Shown here: positions 1-11,600 of the stretch, one piece after another
How positions within the stretch are numbered: position 1 is the stretch's first letter
How the letters are laid out: every line of letters starts with the position of its first letter
Assembly: GCF_019279795.1 (NCBI RefSeq)
Contig: NC_056748.1
Span: 605,231,136-605,295,135 of the forward strand
Reading direction: 5' to 3'
DNA from: Protopterus annectens
Lineage: Eukaryota > Chordata > Ceratodontiformes > Protopteridae
Length of the DNA stretch: 64,000 nt
Notes under the pieces: generated by a model
What the model saw: only the letters and a program-made list of their open reading frames with translations
What the model was told of the DNA's origin: nothing
The model's database searches: none
Translations under genes and position numbers: made by a program

Positions 1-550
1 GTAAATAGTGCTGTGTTAATTTCACTTTAGTATTTGTGGGGGAAAGTTGTGGTTTGGCTAGGTATAGGGTATTACTAATAGGGATGGTGAAATGTTGGAG
101 TAACTATTTATGTTGTAAATGTGTAGCTGGTGTTGTGGATGCTGGAGATGTATTTAATCTAGAGTGTATGGTGGTGGAGAGGGATAGTAAGAGTAGTAAG
201 GACAAGTGCGATAAACAAGAGTCTTAGTAAGTGACTCATGTTGGATTTTAGGGATTAGATTTGGTTGTATATGCTAAAAGAGGTGGTGGAAATTGTGTTA
301 CAGGAGGGGATGTGGCAGGAGAGGGGAAGGGGATGTTAATGATGTGAGGTATGGTATTGGCCGAGGTGGAGAGAGGGTGAAGTTATAGGAAGTATAAATG
401 TAATGAAAGTGGGGGGGGCTGGGAATGGGGATAGGGCATGGGGAGCGGAGTGAGCCCGTAGCAAAGTGTAGGGGGAATGGAGCGGGTGACACCCACCTTC
501 ACTTGAAGGTGAAAAAGAAGCTATCTCCACAAGCCAGTAAGCAAAGGTAG
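1..550. other. no gene recognised
   Basis: GT/AG-rich sequence. The short open frames here are low-complexity on both strands, and I see no repeat ends or protein motifs. Confidence 0.4.
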
Positions 551-559
551 GAAGAACAA

Positions 560-913
560 GGGTCTATATTACATGATTGAATGTTTAGGTGATCAAACAC
601 CTAAATGCTGACCTGTAAATGTCGAACTCTGACAGTTGCTAACAGCCATTTACATGAATTTTTCCCTGGTCATTGGTAATTTGCCTTTTCCCCAATGTAG
701 AGCGATCTCAGAGTTAATATATTTAGTTAGGGGGTGTGTGCAGCCCCCCACTTGATTAATGCCCAAAGGTTTGTTTTGTTTCCTATGGCCAAGTAAATTT
801 TTTCCCAGGGAAAAAATTTGCATAAATGGCCATTCGCGGTTTTACGGGTTCGACATTTACGGGTCGGCATTTAGATGTTCGATCACCTTAACATTTGATC
901 GTAATATAGACCC
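560..913. mobile_element. palindromic MITE with 9-bp target duplication
   Basis: The ends are perfect inverted repeats: GGGTCTATATTAC at 560-572 and its complement at 901-913. Similarity continues inward for about 100 bp on each arm, including the GTAAATGTCGAAC motif. The flanks gaagaacaa (551-559) and gaagaacag (914-922) are a 9-bp target duplication with one mismatch. There is no coding capacity, so this is a non-autonomous DNA transposon. A 9-bp duplication would suit Mutator- or Kolobok-like families, but the superfamily is not established. Confidence 0.75.
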
Positions 914-1196
914 GAAGAACAGTTATAAGTGGCAGAAACTATTTAAAACACAGGAGTCTCCATGTGTTGAAAAGACTGGAATGTTACATAACTCAGTGTT
1001 AGTGTACAAAGTCTGAGTTGGAGAGAATGTCAGAATTCTGCATCACAAATGGTACTTACAGTTGTGCACACTACTGAGGGACGCCCATGGGACAGAGAGA
1101 AACAGAGTGTAATCAGGCAGAGGTTTTTATTATTTAAAGATGGCATCACAGCTCAGGGGAGGAATAAATAAACTCTCAAGAGGAAGAGGGAGGGAA

Positions 1197-2036
1197 TAGA
1201 CAGGATTGACAGGACTGGGAAGCTTACAATAAGTTTATGTTAAGAGACAGAGAGAAGGGGGGACTAAAAGGCAGGGCTTGGAGAAAGTTGTGAAAAAACA
1301 GACTTGACAGGGCTAGGAAACTTACAATAGAATTATGTTAGGAGAGCAAGAGAAAGGGGGAGGTTATGAACCAGGACTTGGAGAAAGCTGTGAGAAGAGA
1401 AAAAACAATCAACCAGTTAGCCCACATCAGTACCTGAAGGTGTTTATCTATGTGAACTCAAAAGCAGATTTAGTAGAGTATCAGGGAAGTAGGATATAAA
1501 ATAAATGCAACGCTTTGGGAAACTGTAGAGATTTATTACAATAAATGGGAGAATAAAATATAAGAATATAAAATAAGTGTAATATATAAGCTAAATACAA
1601 TAAAAGAATATAACATAAATGCAAAGTTTTGGAAAAATGTATATATTTCTTACAATAAACGGGAGGAAAAGGTGGGGGGGGGGGTCCAGTAGTGTGCACA
1701 GCAGAAGAATCAGTAGGAGTATCACAGAGAGAAGATTATAATAGACCTACACTGCTCACAATCTGTTGATAAATGTAGGACTTGCAATAGCGTTTACTGG
1801 TTTGTATGGGGTTCTGCTCTCTGTGTTCTTGTATGCAGGCAGTTGCTTCATTTTTTTTTTTTTTTTGTTGAACATTTGAATGTGGCTAAGGAAACTGCTC
1901 ACAGTCTGTTGATAAAAGTAGGACTTGCAGTAGCTTTTACTGGTTTGTATGGGGTTCTACTCTCCATGTTCTTGTATGCAGGCAGTTGCTTCAGTTTTTT
2001 TTTGTTTTTGTTGGACTTTTGAATGTGGTTAAGGGA
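1197..2036. repeat. three adjacent two-copy tandem duplications
   Basis: Three diverged head-to-tail duplications lie side by side. The first has a period near 98 bp (from about 1201 and 1299, marked by CTTACAATA and TTATGTTA). The second is an AT-rich unit at 1493-1556 and 1611-1674. The third has a 143-bp period (1752-1894 and 1895-2036), each copy holding GGTTTGTATGGGGTTCT and a T-run. No coding potential is seen. Confidence 0.65.
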
Positions 2037-2049
2037 AGTTGTGCGCACT

Positions 2050-4050
2050 ACTGAGGGGATGCCAGAGTATGTACAAGAAATGCTTAAAGAAGAAAAGAAA
2101 TTGAATGTAATATGGCAAGTAAAGTTTTCAGAACAAGAAAATTAATTTGAAAAGTAGATTTTTTTATACGAGTAAGATAAAGTGTTAGGACAAGTGAATA
2201 TAGATTTGGCTGCAGGATCAGATGAAATAGAATATGAAATGTATAAAAATTTAATGGAGTAATAAAAAGAATATTTTTGAAGATTTTGAATGAATAGCTA
2301 AATGACAGTTTCATATGTAAAGAATTATTTAATGGAATACTTAAATGTATTTGGAAGAAAGAAGACAAAAGTCAGTTAAAAAGCTGGAGACCAGTAGTAC
2401 TCAGTAATAATGACTATAAGATCTTTATGAAAATAATATATGAGAGATTTGAAAGATACAATGGAAAGTGTTATGGAGGACACCATGTTTAGCATAAAAG
2501 GGAAGGGATATCAATAATTAATGATGGTGAGAGACACTGTGAATGATGTTATAAAAAGAAAATAGTAAACTTAAGATAATGGATCTAAATAAGGCATTTG
2601 ATACAATAGAACATGACATTTTGGGGGAGATAATGAAAGAATGCAACATAAGTGAGAAAATTAGGAATTTATGTATGTCCACCTATAGCAACAATAAAGT
2701 AAAAATTCTAGTAAATGGTTGGTTAAGTAAAGAGGAACATATAAGGAAGTGTGTAAGGCATGGATGTCCAATCAGTTGTGTTTTCATTTTGTTTTAGTTA
2801 TGAATGTGATTGTATGTGAAACAAATTGTAAAATGAAGGAGGCTAAGTACTTAATGCCTGAAGGGTTAGGAATTCCAGTTTTGTTAACTTACACATATGA
2901 TATTGTAGTAACTGCAAAACAACAAGACTTGGATAAAAGAAATACTATTTTGTCTAAATGAGTGTTTAGAAGCAATAGGGATGACTTTAAACAAAGAGAA
3001 AAGTAAAGGATTAGGAAATGTGGTTAAGACAGGGGGGAATACATTTTATAATGAAAGAAATCTGTGTTAGGTATAACATTTGGGAATAAGAATGTAAGTA
3101 GAATTCAATGGGAAATGTAATAAAAGAGTTAAAAAAATTCTGGAAAACATATAGGTTATCATCTAGGAAAAAAGGTTTGTTTGATAAATTCAGTATTAAT
3201 GGGAGCATACCATGTTTAGCAAGTGTATTAAGGTTTCCAACTATATTCAAAAAAGAATTATTGCAGATATTTTTTCATTTAGATGGGGGTTGTAGATTGA
3301 ATCCAGTAAAAAGAAGAGTTTTGTATGTAAATAGAGGAATGAGGATTAGGGTTGATTAATCCAATGGTATATGCTGCTTCTGTAAATTAATATAATGTGC
3401 TAAAATGGATAAATGAAAAAGATTACTGGTAAAAAGTTTCAAATATAAGTGTGGTTAATTTTGGAGTATGGTAAAAAGAAGCAAAAGACAAAAAGAATAT
3501 ATGAATGAAGAGGTAAAATGTTATTGAGAAAGATTGTTAATGTGAAAAATAATGGGAACCATGGGAAAAGCTAGCAGAAGGAAAATGAAAGCTATAAAAC
3601 TAAGAAATGATGTAATAAGCATGTAGAATGTCAAGATTTTTTGAAGAGACAGGCAGTAGATAAATTACTTGTGAAAAGAAACATGCCATATAAAAAGAAA
3701 AGTGCAAGAATATGTTTACATTGTGGGGAAGAGGAAACTACTGAACATGTCTTTTTGAAATGTAAAGTAGTAGTGAAATGATGGGAAAAGCGATGTAAAG
3801 AAAATTTCTTTGAAGTTCTAAAAGAAGTGGATAAGATAATTCTGGTAATTAAATTTGGGTATTTAAGAATAGAAATAAATATGTTAAAGAAAAAATAAAA
3901 TGTTTCATGTTATGTGGGTTAAATGTAATGAAAGGATAAATGAAATTATATTTAAAAGAAAATATGTTTTGGCAGCAGTATGTAGTAAAATCAGATGGTG
4001 GTTATGGAAAAGGAGTGGGGGGGTCTAATAAGGATAAAATGTGATGTAAT
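2050..4050 (+). pseudogene. L1/Tx1-like LINE ORF2 relic (RT and C-terminus)
   Basis: A decayed reverse transcriptase of the L1 superfamily. Readable pieces are AAGSDEIEYEMYKN near 2200 (the xPGPDGIPxEFYK region), MDLNKAFDTIEHDIL at 2579, VRHGCPIS near 2755 (the RQGCPLSP motif) and TYDIVVTAKQQ near 2895 (a degraded YADD box). A C-terminal Cys/His segment, CLHCGEEETTEHVFLKC, lies near 3715-3770, typical of L1/Tx1 ORF2 ends. Many stops and frameshifts are present, and no endonuclease domain is seen. Certainly inactive; clade within L1/Tx1 unsure. Confidence 0.7.
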
Positions 4051-4254
4051 AAAGTATGAATAAATAATAGTAAAAGAAGAAAATGGCAAATTATATGCAT
4101 GTAAATTTGTAAATATGTTGTAAATGATTTCTGTATAAACAAACGATCCCCTTCTCTTTTTGATAGGTATTACAGGATCTTTTATATCCACTTGATCTAC
4201 CACCAAGTCAGCAGATAGAATCTCAATGTAACATTTCATCTGAAGGACAACGCA

Positions 4255-4400
4255 CTCAGTAGTGCAGCACTCCCCTTATGCTGCACTGCTGTATCAATAA
4301 TCTGTGTGATGTAGGAATAGAACCCACAGCCTTCTGCACCACAGATGATTGTGCTGCCCTGTGTGCCACTGACACTGCTATGCTGCACTTGTATTATTTG
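4255..4400 (-). mobile_element. tRNA-derived SINE head
   Basis: On the minus strand the sequence carries GTGGCACACAGGGCAGCAC followed by GGGTTCTATTCC, which resembles a tRNA B box (GGTTCGANTCC) after an A-box-like region. This is the layout of tRNA-derived SINE heads. A short + strand open frame here is a shadow. Family not identified. Confidence 0.5.
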
Positions 4401-4479
4401 CTTGTCATTTGCTTGCAGATTGACAGTCTTTTGTTCCCTTTGCTGATTTCCTTGTTAATCAAAATTGAGTGTTAGCAGT

Positions 4480-4830
4480 TTGGGGCAGTGTGTTTGGTGG
4501 TTGTCACTAAAGGGTTTCTCTCTAAAGTTAAATTTCTTGTCAGGAAAGATGTCCAACTCTTCCCAGCTCTGCTTTCCATTTGTCAGACACCTTTTGCAGC
4601 TGACAAACAGTCTTGGTTCCTAGTGGAGATTCCATTGTAAATTATCACTTTTTTTGTGGAAAAATGTGTTACTTTTCTGTCAAAATTGGTTGCTAGAGAT
4701 TCGGCCCAATATATTTTGTGGTCATCACTAAAATATTTTACCTCAAAAATTTTACTTTTCAGTTTATATGCAAGACAGACTCTTCTAGACTTTGCTATCT
4801 GCTTGTAAAGCACATTTTGCAGCTAGGGCA
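4480..4830. repeat. diverged tandem duplication
   Basis: Two units, about 4490-4610 and 4700-4830, share the order GTGGTTGTCACTAAA / GTGGTCATCACTAAA, then a TTTGTCAG / TCTGCTTG segment, then CACCTTTTGCAGCT / CACATTTTGCAGCT. No protein motif. The stretch up to 5240 shows nothing recognisable. Confidence 0.4.
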
Positions 4831-5239
4831 TGGACCCTGGGGCTCAGTAACACAATTGTTCCCTCCCTGAGTAGCAAGAGGAGGAAAAACTATTGGGGAG
4901 CTTTGGTTGCGATTCCAGCCTCCCTTCACCTCAGCCACTCCTGGTTGATTCCACTGTGGCCATCTGTTGTTCCACGGAAAACTCATTTTCTCTTGCCTGT
5001 CTGGTGTACTCCTTGGGAAACCACTAAGGACTGGGAGGCCGGCACATCCTGTACTGCTTTTCAGCTGCCCTTTTTAGGTAGGGCAAAACTGCTCTTCCTG
5101 GGGTCAGAGAAGAGACCAGGAGATGTTCATCTGCTAAGCCACTCTGAGTAGCTTCATTCCTGGGCAAGGGGACCATCCTTCAAGACATTTTCTTTCTCTG
5201 GAGGGATCCCAGGAGCAAGAAAAGGAAAAAATAATGCAA

Positions 5240-5730
5240 GAGTCCCAGCAAAGATGATATAATTTGCTACAGGCGATTTTCTTCGTACATTAGCTGTTCC
5301 TCCTGTGTTGCCAGCCTTTGAGGATGCCTTCTTTGTAGCTAATATTTTCCTGACAGCCAGCCACCTGCACCCAAAAAAGTCTGGTAAGTGACAAAACAGC
5401 CCTAGACCAATAAATTCATTTTTTTTTTTTTTTGCTGGTTTCTTCTGAATATATAAGAAAAATGTAATTGCTGGCCTCTCTTCTTCAGAGACTAAAGCAT
5501 CTTTGAATTCCTTAGTATTATCTCTGTGTCAGACAACCAAACACACAGTCAGATGTGCTTATAATGTTGCTCAGGCTCTTTCCAAAGCAGTTGCCATGGG
5601 GCTAGTATTGACAAGAGTTGCTTCGCTACATTCTCAGAATTTTCCAGAGGATGTCAAAGCTGAAATTCTGAATGCTGTCCTGTATAATGATATGTTCTTT
5701 CACCTATCCTATGATGAGGTCCTTTAAATG
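5240..5730 (+). pseudogene. DIRS gag relic
   Basis: The broken reading frame encodes VPPVLPAFEDAFFVA near 5300 and TKHTVRCAYNVAQALSKAV near 5530-5595. These align with the DIRS-D Gag segments VVLPLLPTFQAAFLAA (about 48745) and TRHSIKCSYDAVEASSKSA (about 49170). This is the central to C-terminal part of a DIRS capsid-like protein, with no recognisable ends. An inserted T-run near 5420 interrupts it. Confidence 0.6.
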
Positions 5731-5799
5731 TGTGATAAAAGGGGAAATTTAATTTAGGAGGTTACTCACCTTTTCTACCCTCCTTTCAAAATATGATAG

Positions 5800-6740
5800 A
5801 AACTTTTCTGCCTGGGACTTCCAAGATGGCTGCACATTGAGTAACAGCTTAATTATAGCCCTCCCAGGGTGAAAACAGAAACTTGGCAGAAAAAAACAGT
5901 GGATTTATACTTCTGGGTAAATTTCACTAACCAGCTAGTAAGTGCACCGCCTGAATGCAAGGAAAAAGAAATACAGAAGACCAGAAGGAAAATCAGCTAC
6001 AAAAGGTGAGGAAAAAAACACTGACTGGGAAAAGTACTGCAGCTGTTCAGCAAAAAACAGTGCAAGCTCCAGACATCACTTCCAGTAATCTAGAGGAAAG
6101 TACAAGACATCTGCACACAGACCAATAAAAGGCTGGAAAAAATGAAAGAAGCTTTAAACAGATATTCAGATGAGATGACAAAAGTGCAAAACACAGAGGT
6201 CAAAATGAAGAAAAGGCTGGCTGAATATGAGACTGCTCCAGAAGAGGTGTTTAAAAAATTAATAGAAATACAGGACAGAGCATGTAGGGAAAACCTGAGA
6301 TTTTCTGTTGTACCAGAGAAGCTGGAAGGAACAGACTGCATTACTTTTATGAAAGCACAAATAAGCAACTGGACTGGTACTCCGCAGCAGGAATTGTTAA
6401 TTGAAAGGGCATATCATGTGTATGCGCCAAACCTGACTACATGAAAGCAGCATAGACCTTTAATACTAAAGATGCAATCCTACCAGCAGAAGGAATTGAT
6501 TCTGACAAAACTGTGGCAGAAAGACAATTACTGAAAGTGGGAGACAGCAGAGTGTTTGTGGAGAATGATCATTCATTATACACCAGGCAGAAGAGGAGTA
6601 CATTTATTTCACTATTCAGGGAATGTCGAATAGCAGGCATGAGATTCAAACTGCTGTATGTAGCTGTCTTCAAAATATTCTTCCGTGGAGGGACAATATC
6701 ATTTTTTGATGAAGTACATGCTAAGGAGGAAATATAAAAG
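5800..6740 (+). pseudogene. L1-like LINE ORF1 relic
   Basis: The start carries TTCCAAGATGGCTGC near 5819, typical of L1 5' ends. The frame at 6142-6444 (100 codons) begins with a charged coiled-coil-like stretch and continues with RENLRFSVVPEKLEG and a later IERAYHV, the classic L1 ORF1 RNA-binding-domain pattern (RRxNLRIxGIPE..., ERAHRV). A second frame near 6513-6737 continues the C-terminal domain (VFVENDHS..., FKLLYVAVFKI). Stops and frameshifts break it. ORF1p would be the RNA chaperone of the retrotransposition particle; this copy cannot make it. Confidence 0.7.
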
Positions 6741-7257
6741 TCTGTCCACAAAAAGTGAGCTGTGAAACAGAAGGAAATTCTGAGTCCTGTTCTTCTGGTA
6801 ATAAAGACCACAGAGAGACTGTGCCAGTGAAACCTTTCCCAGTGTTTCAACAGAAAATGCTTGAGAGAAGGGAAGAGGTACAAGAGTCGACTAGAGGAAT
6901 CGAGAATACATTGGATATGAAGCAGTGACAGGATTTGGGAGATGGACATAAACAGAATTAAAATCAGTAACTTGGAAATTGACAAATGTGGGAATTATAT
7001 TTGTCAAATATGACAGAACAAGAAAATCTGGAAAGAGTGGACTCTTTTGGACTTTGTTAAACCTTTAGGAAACTCTAAAGCATGTGATCTACTTTATGTC
7101 ATTAATGTTCGGAAAATACATAGGAGGGGAGAAGAAAAGGGAGAAACTAAACTACAAGTAAAACAATTTTTTTCTTAATAGTACTATTCTTATAGTGCAT
7201 GATTTTCATTGCATGCTGTAATGTATTCTTAGTTATTTTTAAATGTGATGAGAATCT

Positions 7258-7490
7258 TCTTCTTCTTTCGGCTTTTCCTGGTTAGAGGTCGCCACTCATG
7301 ATTGGCAGTGGAGTTTTACAGTGTCGAGTTGCCAGCCCAGCACCCAACCTTCCACAGAAGGCACACACATGCATGTCTAGGGCCAATTTAGAGTGTCCAA
7401 TCCACCTACAGCATGTCTTTGGGATGTGGGAGGAAACCGGAGCACCCGGAGGAAACTCACGTGACCACAGGGAGGACATGCAGACTAAAA
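7258..7490 (-). mobile_element. vertebrate SINE copy 1
   Basis: It starts with TTCGGCTTTTCCTGGTTAGA and GGTCGCCAC, shared with the copy at 43446-43680, and contains the widespread vertebrate motif TGGGAGGAAACCGGAGCACC near 7425. It is inserted between the ORF1 and ORF2 remnants of an L1-like LINE. The orientation is taken from the 43-kb copy, whose tRNA-like head reads on the minus strand. The homopurine and homopyrimidine runs to about 7650 follow it. The 98-codon open frame across it is a shadow. Confidence 0.6.
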
Positions 7491-7739
7491 AGGTGCTCTT
7501 GTTTTTTTTTTTTTTCTTTACTTTCTCCCTTCTTTCTTTCTCCTCATTCAGTTTTAAGAAATGTATGTATGAAATGAAAGACCAGCACTGGTAGAGCATT
7601 TAGTAGAATCTAGAACAGAGGCTGCTGTTAAAAAAAAAAAAAAAAAAAAGAATAATTAGCACAGCATATAAAATATTCCATGATAACTACAAGAATCAGT
7701 CAGAGGAGGTTAGAAAGGATTGGGAAGAGAGGATAAGGA

Positions 7740-8490
7740 ATTCACAAAAAAGGAAGGGCGGAGATGTATGTTTGTCTCCCAAATATACAACAAAATCTAG
7801 AAGATTTAGGATTTTTGCTTGAAACCTTTACACAAATATTTTTATACCCCAAGTAAACTCCAGAGAATTTTTCCTCGGGTAGACAGCAAATGTTGGAGGT
7901 GTGATAGGGAAGAGAGGTAATTAGAAACATATTTTCTGGGACTGTAATGAGATAGCAGACTTTGAAGATTCCCTACAGACAACTCTATCAGAGATGCAGG
8001 GTGAACAAATTGGTGTAACTAGTGAAATGATTTTTCTGAGCTATGATACAGAATTGGAATTGCCTAGACATAGTAAGGCCTTGCAGAGTCTACTTATGGT
8101 TGCTGTCAAAATGCAATTACTAGAAAATGGAAATCAAACTCTAAACCAACAATATTCGAAGTAGTGAATATGGTAAGAGAGATAAAACAACTGGAACTGG
8201 GATCTTTAGAAAAGGATAGGAGCAAATTACGTAGGAAAAAATAGGAATCGTGAGAACAGTACATACAGGGGAGAAATGGGGTTTAAAAGAAGGCAGGATT
8301 TGAATGAGAGATGTAATGTTTGACAATGATTGGTTAGATTTTAAGTGATGAGTAATGTTTGCTACTAAAATTATGTCAACAAGGTTTGTGATGTAAAATG
8401 CTTGCAAATAAAATTGTCAGTATGGTTTGTTTTCATGTATATAAACGTATGATTGTCTGTCATACGTAGTAATTTAATAAAGATGTCTCT
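7740..8490 (+). pseudogene. L1-like ORF2 C-terminus and 3' end
   Basis: In a broken frame near 7870-7950 the sequence reads as the L1 ORF2 C-terminal pattern (NVGGV then HIFWDC, against the family's CWRC...HxxWxCP). The LINE ends with AATAAAG near 8475 and TGTTTAAAAAA. It is probably the 3' part of the same LINE as the 5800-6740 ORF1, after a large internal deletion and a SINE insertion. Reverse transcriptase and endonuclease are absent. Confidence 0.55.
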
Positions 8491-8759
8491 TGTTTAAAAA
8501 ATTATGCCAGTCAGGAATCAAAATAAGTATTTTCATCAAAGCAAAAGGAATATCAGAAAGCAATGGCAGGGAATTTCAGGAAGATTGTAGGTTTTTCCCT
8601 AAAGCTGGGACTGTCTAAGAACAGACTGATTATATGCTCCCCATGTGCCTTTTCCCCGTTCCACCTTAGCAATGCTGTAAAGGTATACCAAAGTCAGAGT
8701 CTTCACTTTCCTTTGTGGCACCACATAACTTCAAACACTTGGGTACTGAGAATCATTTG

Positions 8760-9735
8760 AAAGGGCTACAGTTGGCAGTGGAATGGCCTTCCTCTTTTTC
8801 AAAGGATTCCTTTACATCTATCTAGTCCAGCTTCCCTGCTTTCTCCTATCCTAGATTCTATACTGCCTGCAGGGGTCATAGAATTTGTTCATTTAGCTTT
8901 AAAAGAGAAATAATTTTATTCAAGAATCTTCCTGGTGCCCATGAAAGTAGGAACCTGGAGACCAGTCCTAGATCTTTGTTTCTAAACCAACTTTCTAATT
9001 ATTTTAAACATTCTAGCAACTCTGAATGTTGAAGAAACCAGGATTGTTTACAAAGTGCCTGGCTGCTGTAATAGGTCATTATATGTGACAAGGCAGTTAT
9101 AATTTTCTGTAATTAGATGGCTGTCTTATTTTGGCAGATGCTTTCACAAATTATTAATCATGTGTGACTTGGGTTAAAAGACCTCTTTCTCGAATGGGTG
9201 TTTCAGATGAATACGGAGAGATGTTATCTCATTCCTTCTCTCAGAAGAGTCTTTCCTGAGGATATCTTCTGGACACATCCTTTATGAGGAGTTTCCTTCC
9301 TCAGGACAAATTGAATGCTACAAGGAGCAATTCCTGAGATTTTTTCAGCCAGACTTTGGTATTTGATTGGGAATTTCTCAAAATTCCAGGTTTCATGGCT
9401 TCTTCTATTTTCATGATTTCTTTTGTCAGACTTCACGTAAAAAATTAAAGCACATAGAAGTGAAAGAAATTATGGTTTTAATTAATGTTAGCCATCTGTT
9501 GACTCTAGGCCTCCTGCTAGTATTCACAGTTACCATTACAGTTGCATAGTACATTAGCAAACAAGAAGTAACCAAGTCCAACCCCTTTTGCAGACTAGCT
9601 ATGGTAGTTAAGAATTTAGTGACTCAATACTACCTGTCCCTTCAGGCTACCTACATTCTATTAGAGCAAAACATTGTTGCATACAACCAGAAAAACTTCT
9701 AAAGTGCTGAACAAATGTCTGGAAGCAAAATTCTG
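8760..9735 (+). pseudogene. DIRS RT-RNase H relic
   Basis: Around 8905-8995 the translation gives ILFKNLPGAHESRNLETSPR, a decayed version of the DIRS RT entry motif (FLVPKKTGDLRPILDLS). Near 9530-9660 it gives VTITVA-YISKQ and NPFCRLAMVV, matching RNase H TDNTTVMWYINKQG and PLCRLAMALW in DIRS-C. The RNase H part ends where a minus-strand Penelope-like element begins, and the recombinase relic resumes at 11225, so the PLE landed inside this DIRS. Heavily mutated; no function possible. Confidence 0.6.
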
Positions 9736-9763
9736 TCAGAAACACATTTAATTTATTACAACT

Positions 9764-9814
9764 CAGTTAAGCACTTTTGTTCCTTTATCTCTTACTGGAA
9801 CTTCATCAGAACTG
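9764..9814 (-). ncRNA. hammerhead-ribozyme-like motif in PLE
   Basis: On the minus strand the order is CAGTT, CTGATGA, A, GTTCC, loop, GGAAC, AAAAGTGCTT, AACTG. CAGTT/AACTG can form stem I, GTTCC/GGAAC stem II, and the near-palindromic AAGTGCTT a very short stem III. CUGAUGA is the hammerhead core. The GAAA box is changed to CAAA here, so this copy is probably inactive. Hammerhead motifs are known in Penelope-like elements. The same layout with different paired bases occurs at 20202-20247 and 37758-37803. Confidence 0.5.
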
Positions 9815-10080
9815 ATATTAACACACAGAAAACCATTTAAATACAGTTTAAAAAAACATCCCATAACCCAGCAAATCTCATACTAATTAAGCCAATTAAA
9901 AAGTAAATGGAATAAAAATGCTCATTACTGTTACTAGTCAATTAGCTAGATGTTTTAACTTCAATATAGAGGAAATACTCATTTAAACCGAGGAAACATG
10001 TAGCATTTAATCTCATTTGCCACTTTAGTTCGTTCTTAGCCAGATGTTCATCCACCCCAGAGATTGTTCACTATCTGACC

Positions 10081-10720
10081 TAGAACTACAGAATTAAACC
10101 CATGCTCTGTTACATTCACTGTGTCTGAATAAGGCATTAGTCATTTTACAATTCTTGATGTCCGCAATGTGCTCTTATATCCTGTTTCTTAGTCTCCTGA
10201 TAGTAATTCCAACATAAAATGCCAGATATGAATCACAGCAAGCCAAGTAAACTACTCAGCTTGAATCACAACTTAAAAGATGTCCCTTTCACTGTAAAAT
10301 TATCACTGTTTTTAATGCATTTGCATTGGCTACAATGGTTGCATCTAAACATCCCAAACTTCTTTGAACCAGTTTCTTTACAATTGCCTGTTCTAGTAAA
10401 TTTTTAAAACGATCCTTTCTATAAATAATAGGCTTATCATCTAGTTTTTCCATCAGTGAAATATCAGATTTAAAAATACACCAATTCCGGAAAAGACATT
10501 CCACTATAGCCTTACTGTTCACCGTAAAACTCATTATAAATGATTTTGAGTTATTGTGGAATTCATTTTTCTTACTGAGTACCATTGATTGACTGTCGCC
10601 CAGAAAATTGCTCTTTAAAATGGGACTATAAATATCATTAAGTCTTTTAACAGCTACTTTTTTCTTGATTTCTTGCAACATTGATAATAGGGTATCCCCT
10701 TTTACAAAACATCAATAACA
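10081..10720 (-). pseudogene. PLE RT C-terminus and GIY-YIG endonuclease
   Basis: From upstream to downstream on the minus strand: the frame at 10289-10681 includes FRNWCIFKSDISLMEKL and DDKPIIYRKDRFKNLL, matching the conserved PLE block (WxILxxDPxLxxxLPxxPxxxYRRxxxLRDxL). About 250 bp further on, in another frame, 10120-10250 encodes FYVGITIRRLRNRI, a stop, then EHIADIKN, the GIY-YIG nuclease signature (YVGxTxRxLRxRxxEH). The Cys-rich linker is decayed. PLE proteins prime reverse transcription at nicked target DNA. This copy is broken by at least one frameshift and several stops. Confidence 0.65.
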
Positions 10721-11224
10721 AGTTCACATTCGGTGTGAAACATATTATCATCAGAAACCATTCCCGCCAACCAAACCATCTGTCCTTTAATGACAGCCTT
10801 TTTTGGGTGGCGAGTACACCAGCTATCATAATGCAAGCAACTGTTTAACGTACTCTTATGAAAAATATTGGATGTAAAACAAGCATTATTGCTCAATATC
10901 TAGATACAAAATACGATCAAAATCAAATTTACCAATGAATTGCAAGAAGTTGGTTGTGTTATTAATATAATTAAGGAATTCTTGTATTCTTCAATGTATT
11001 TATATGTTAGTATGGTAGAAAAGGTAGTGTATATGTTGTATAATGCAAGTTTTTAGGAAAGGTTTCTTTACGATAATTGTTTTGTAAGGACAAAAGCGCT
11101 TGACGTGTTGGTGTTTAATAAACTTGTTTTTTTTTTACGGCTTCATTATTAATGATTTAGTTTTTTCCTGCTTTACAAAGTCTGTTAGTGGCTTTTTGCT
11201 TATTATTGGTTGTTTGATGTATCC

Positions 11225-11600
11225 CATCCTTCAAATTCTTCATTTGATTGCTTAGATGATAGAAGTTTTGTACATTTTAAGCACCTTTTTTTCTGAAGAT
11301 GTGAAGCGGGTATTAAAGGAGACAAGGAAACCTGCTACTGAAAAATCATATATGGGTAAGTGGCAAAGGTTTATGTTCATTATACCTGATGCTGTTGCTA
11401 CAGCCTTTAGACTACATGGATTGTGTTCTGCCCAGGACACAACAGACAACCAGCTTAGAAAAGTGCTGGCTGCCTCCCACACCTTCACTGTAACTGTAAA
11501 TTGGTCAGCCTTGTTGAAGGAAATTAGAAGTCAGAGTGAAGCTTTCTTCAGTACTTTCTTGCTGCCTCATGAAGAAGCAGTTTAGAGGCTTCACAGGAAC
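11225..11600 (+). pseudogene. DIRS recombinase N-terminus and terminal relic
   Basis: The frame at 11256-11585 begins LYILSTFFSEDVKRVLKE and TRKPATEKSYMGKWQRF, the start of the DIRS tyrosine recombinase (compare EARRPSARKSYADKWKRF in DIRS-C). It then jumps at about 11375 into unrelated sequence ending HTFTVTVNWSALLKEIRSQ. That second half is repeated in inverted orientation at 18250-18470, so it belongs to a DIRS terminal or non-autonomous unit rather than to the recombinase. The fused frame is therefore chance. Confidence 0.55.

Larger units (their letters stand above)
9735..11140 (-). mobile_element. Penelope-like element (PLE), 5'-truncated
   Basis: On the minus strand this holds the C-terminal RT region and GIY-YIG endonuclease of a Penelope-like retroelement, and it ends in a hammerhead-like motif at 9764-9814. 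The opposite end (about 11060-11130) carries GGACAAAAGCGCTTGAC in the other orientation, a decayed relative of the same motif, so the two ends are inverted as in PLE pseudo-LTRs. It splits a decayed DIRS. Most of the RT is missing. Family assignment rests on the protein motifs listed for the coding part. Confidence 0.65.

Noticed and set aside
7282..7599. Open frames of about 100 codons on both strands
   Set aside because: They run across a SINE and a T-rich tract; no protein motif and no conservation in the second SINE copy.
5800..8490. Host coding gene from the 6142-6444 and 6569-6985 frames
   Set aside because: The plus-strand frame is L1 ORF1-like, and the minus-strand frame is its shadow without motifs.
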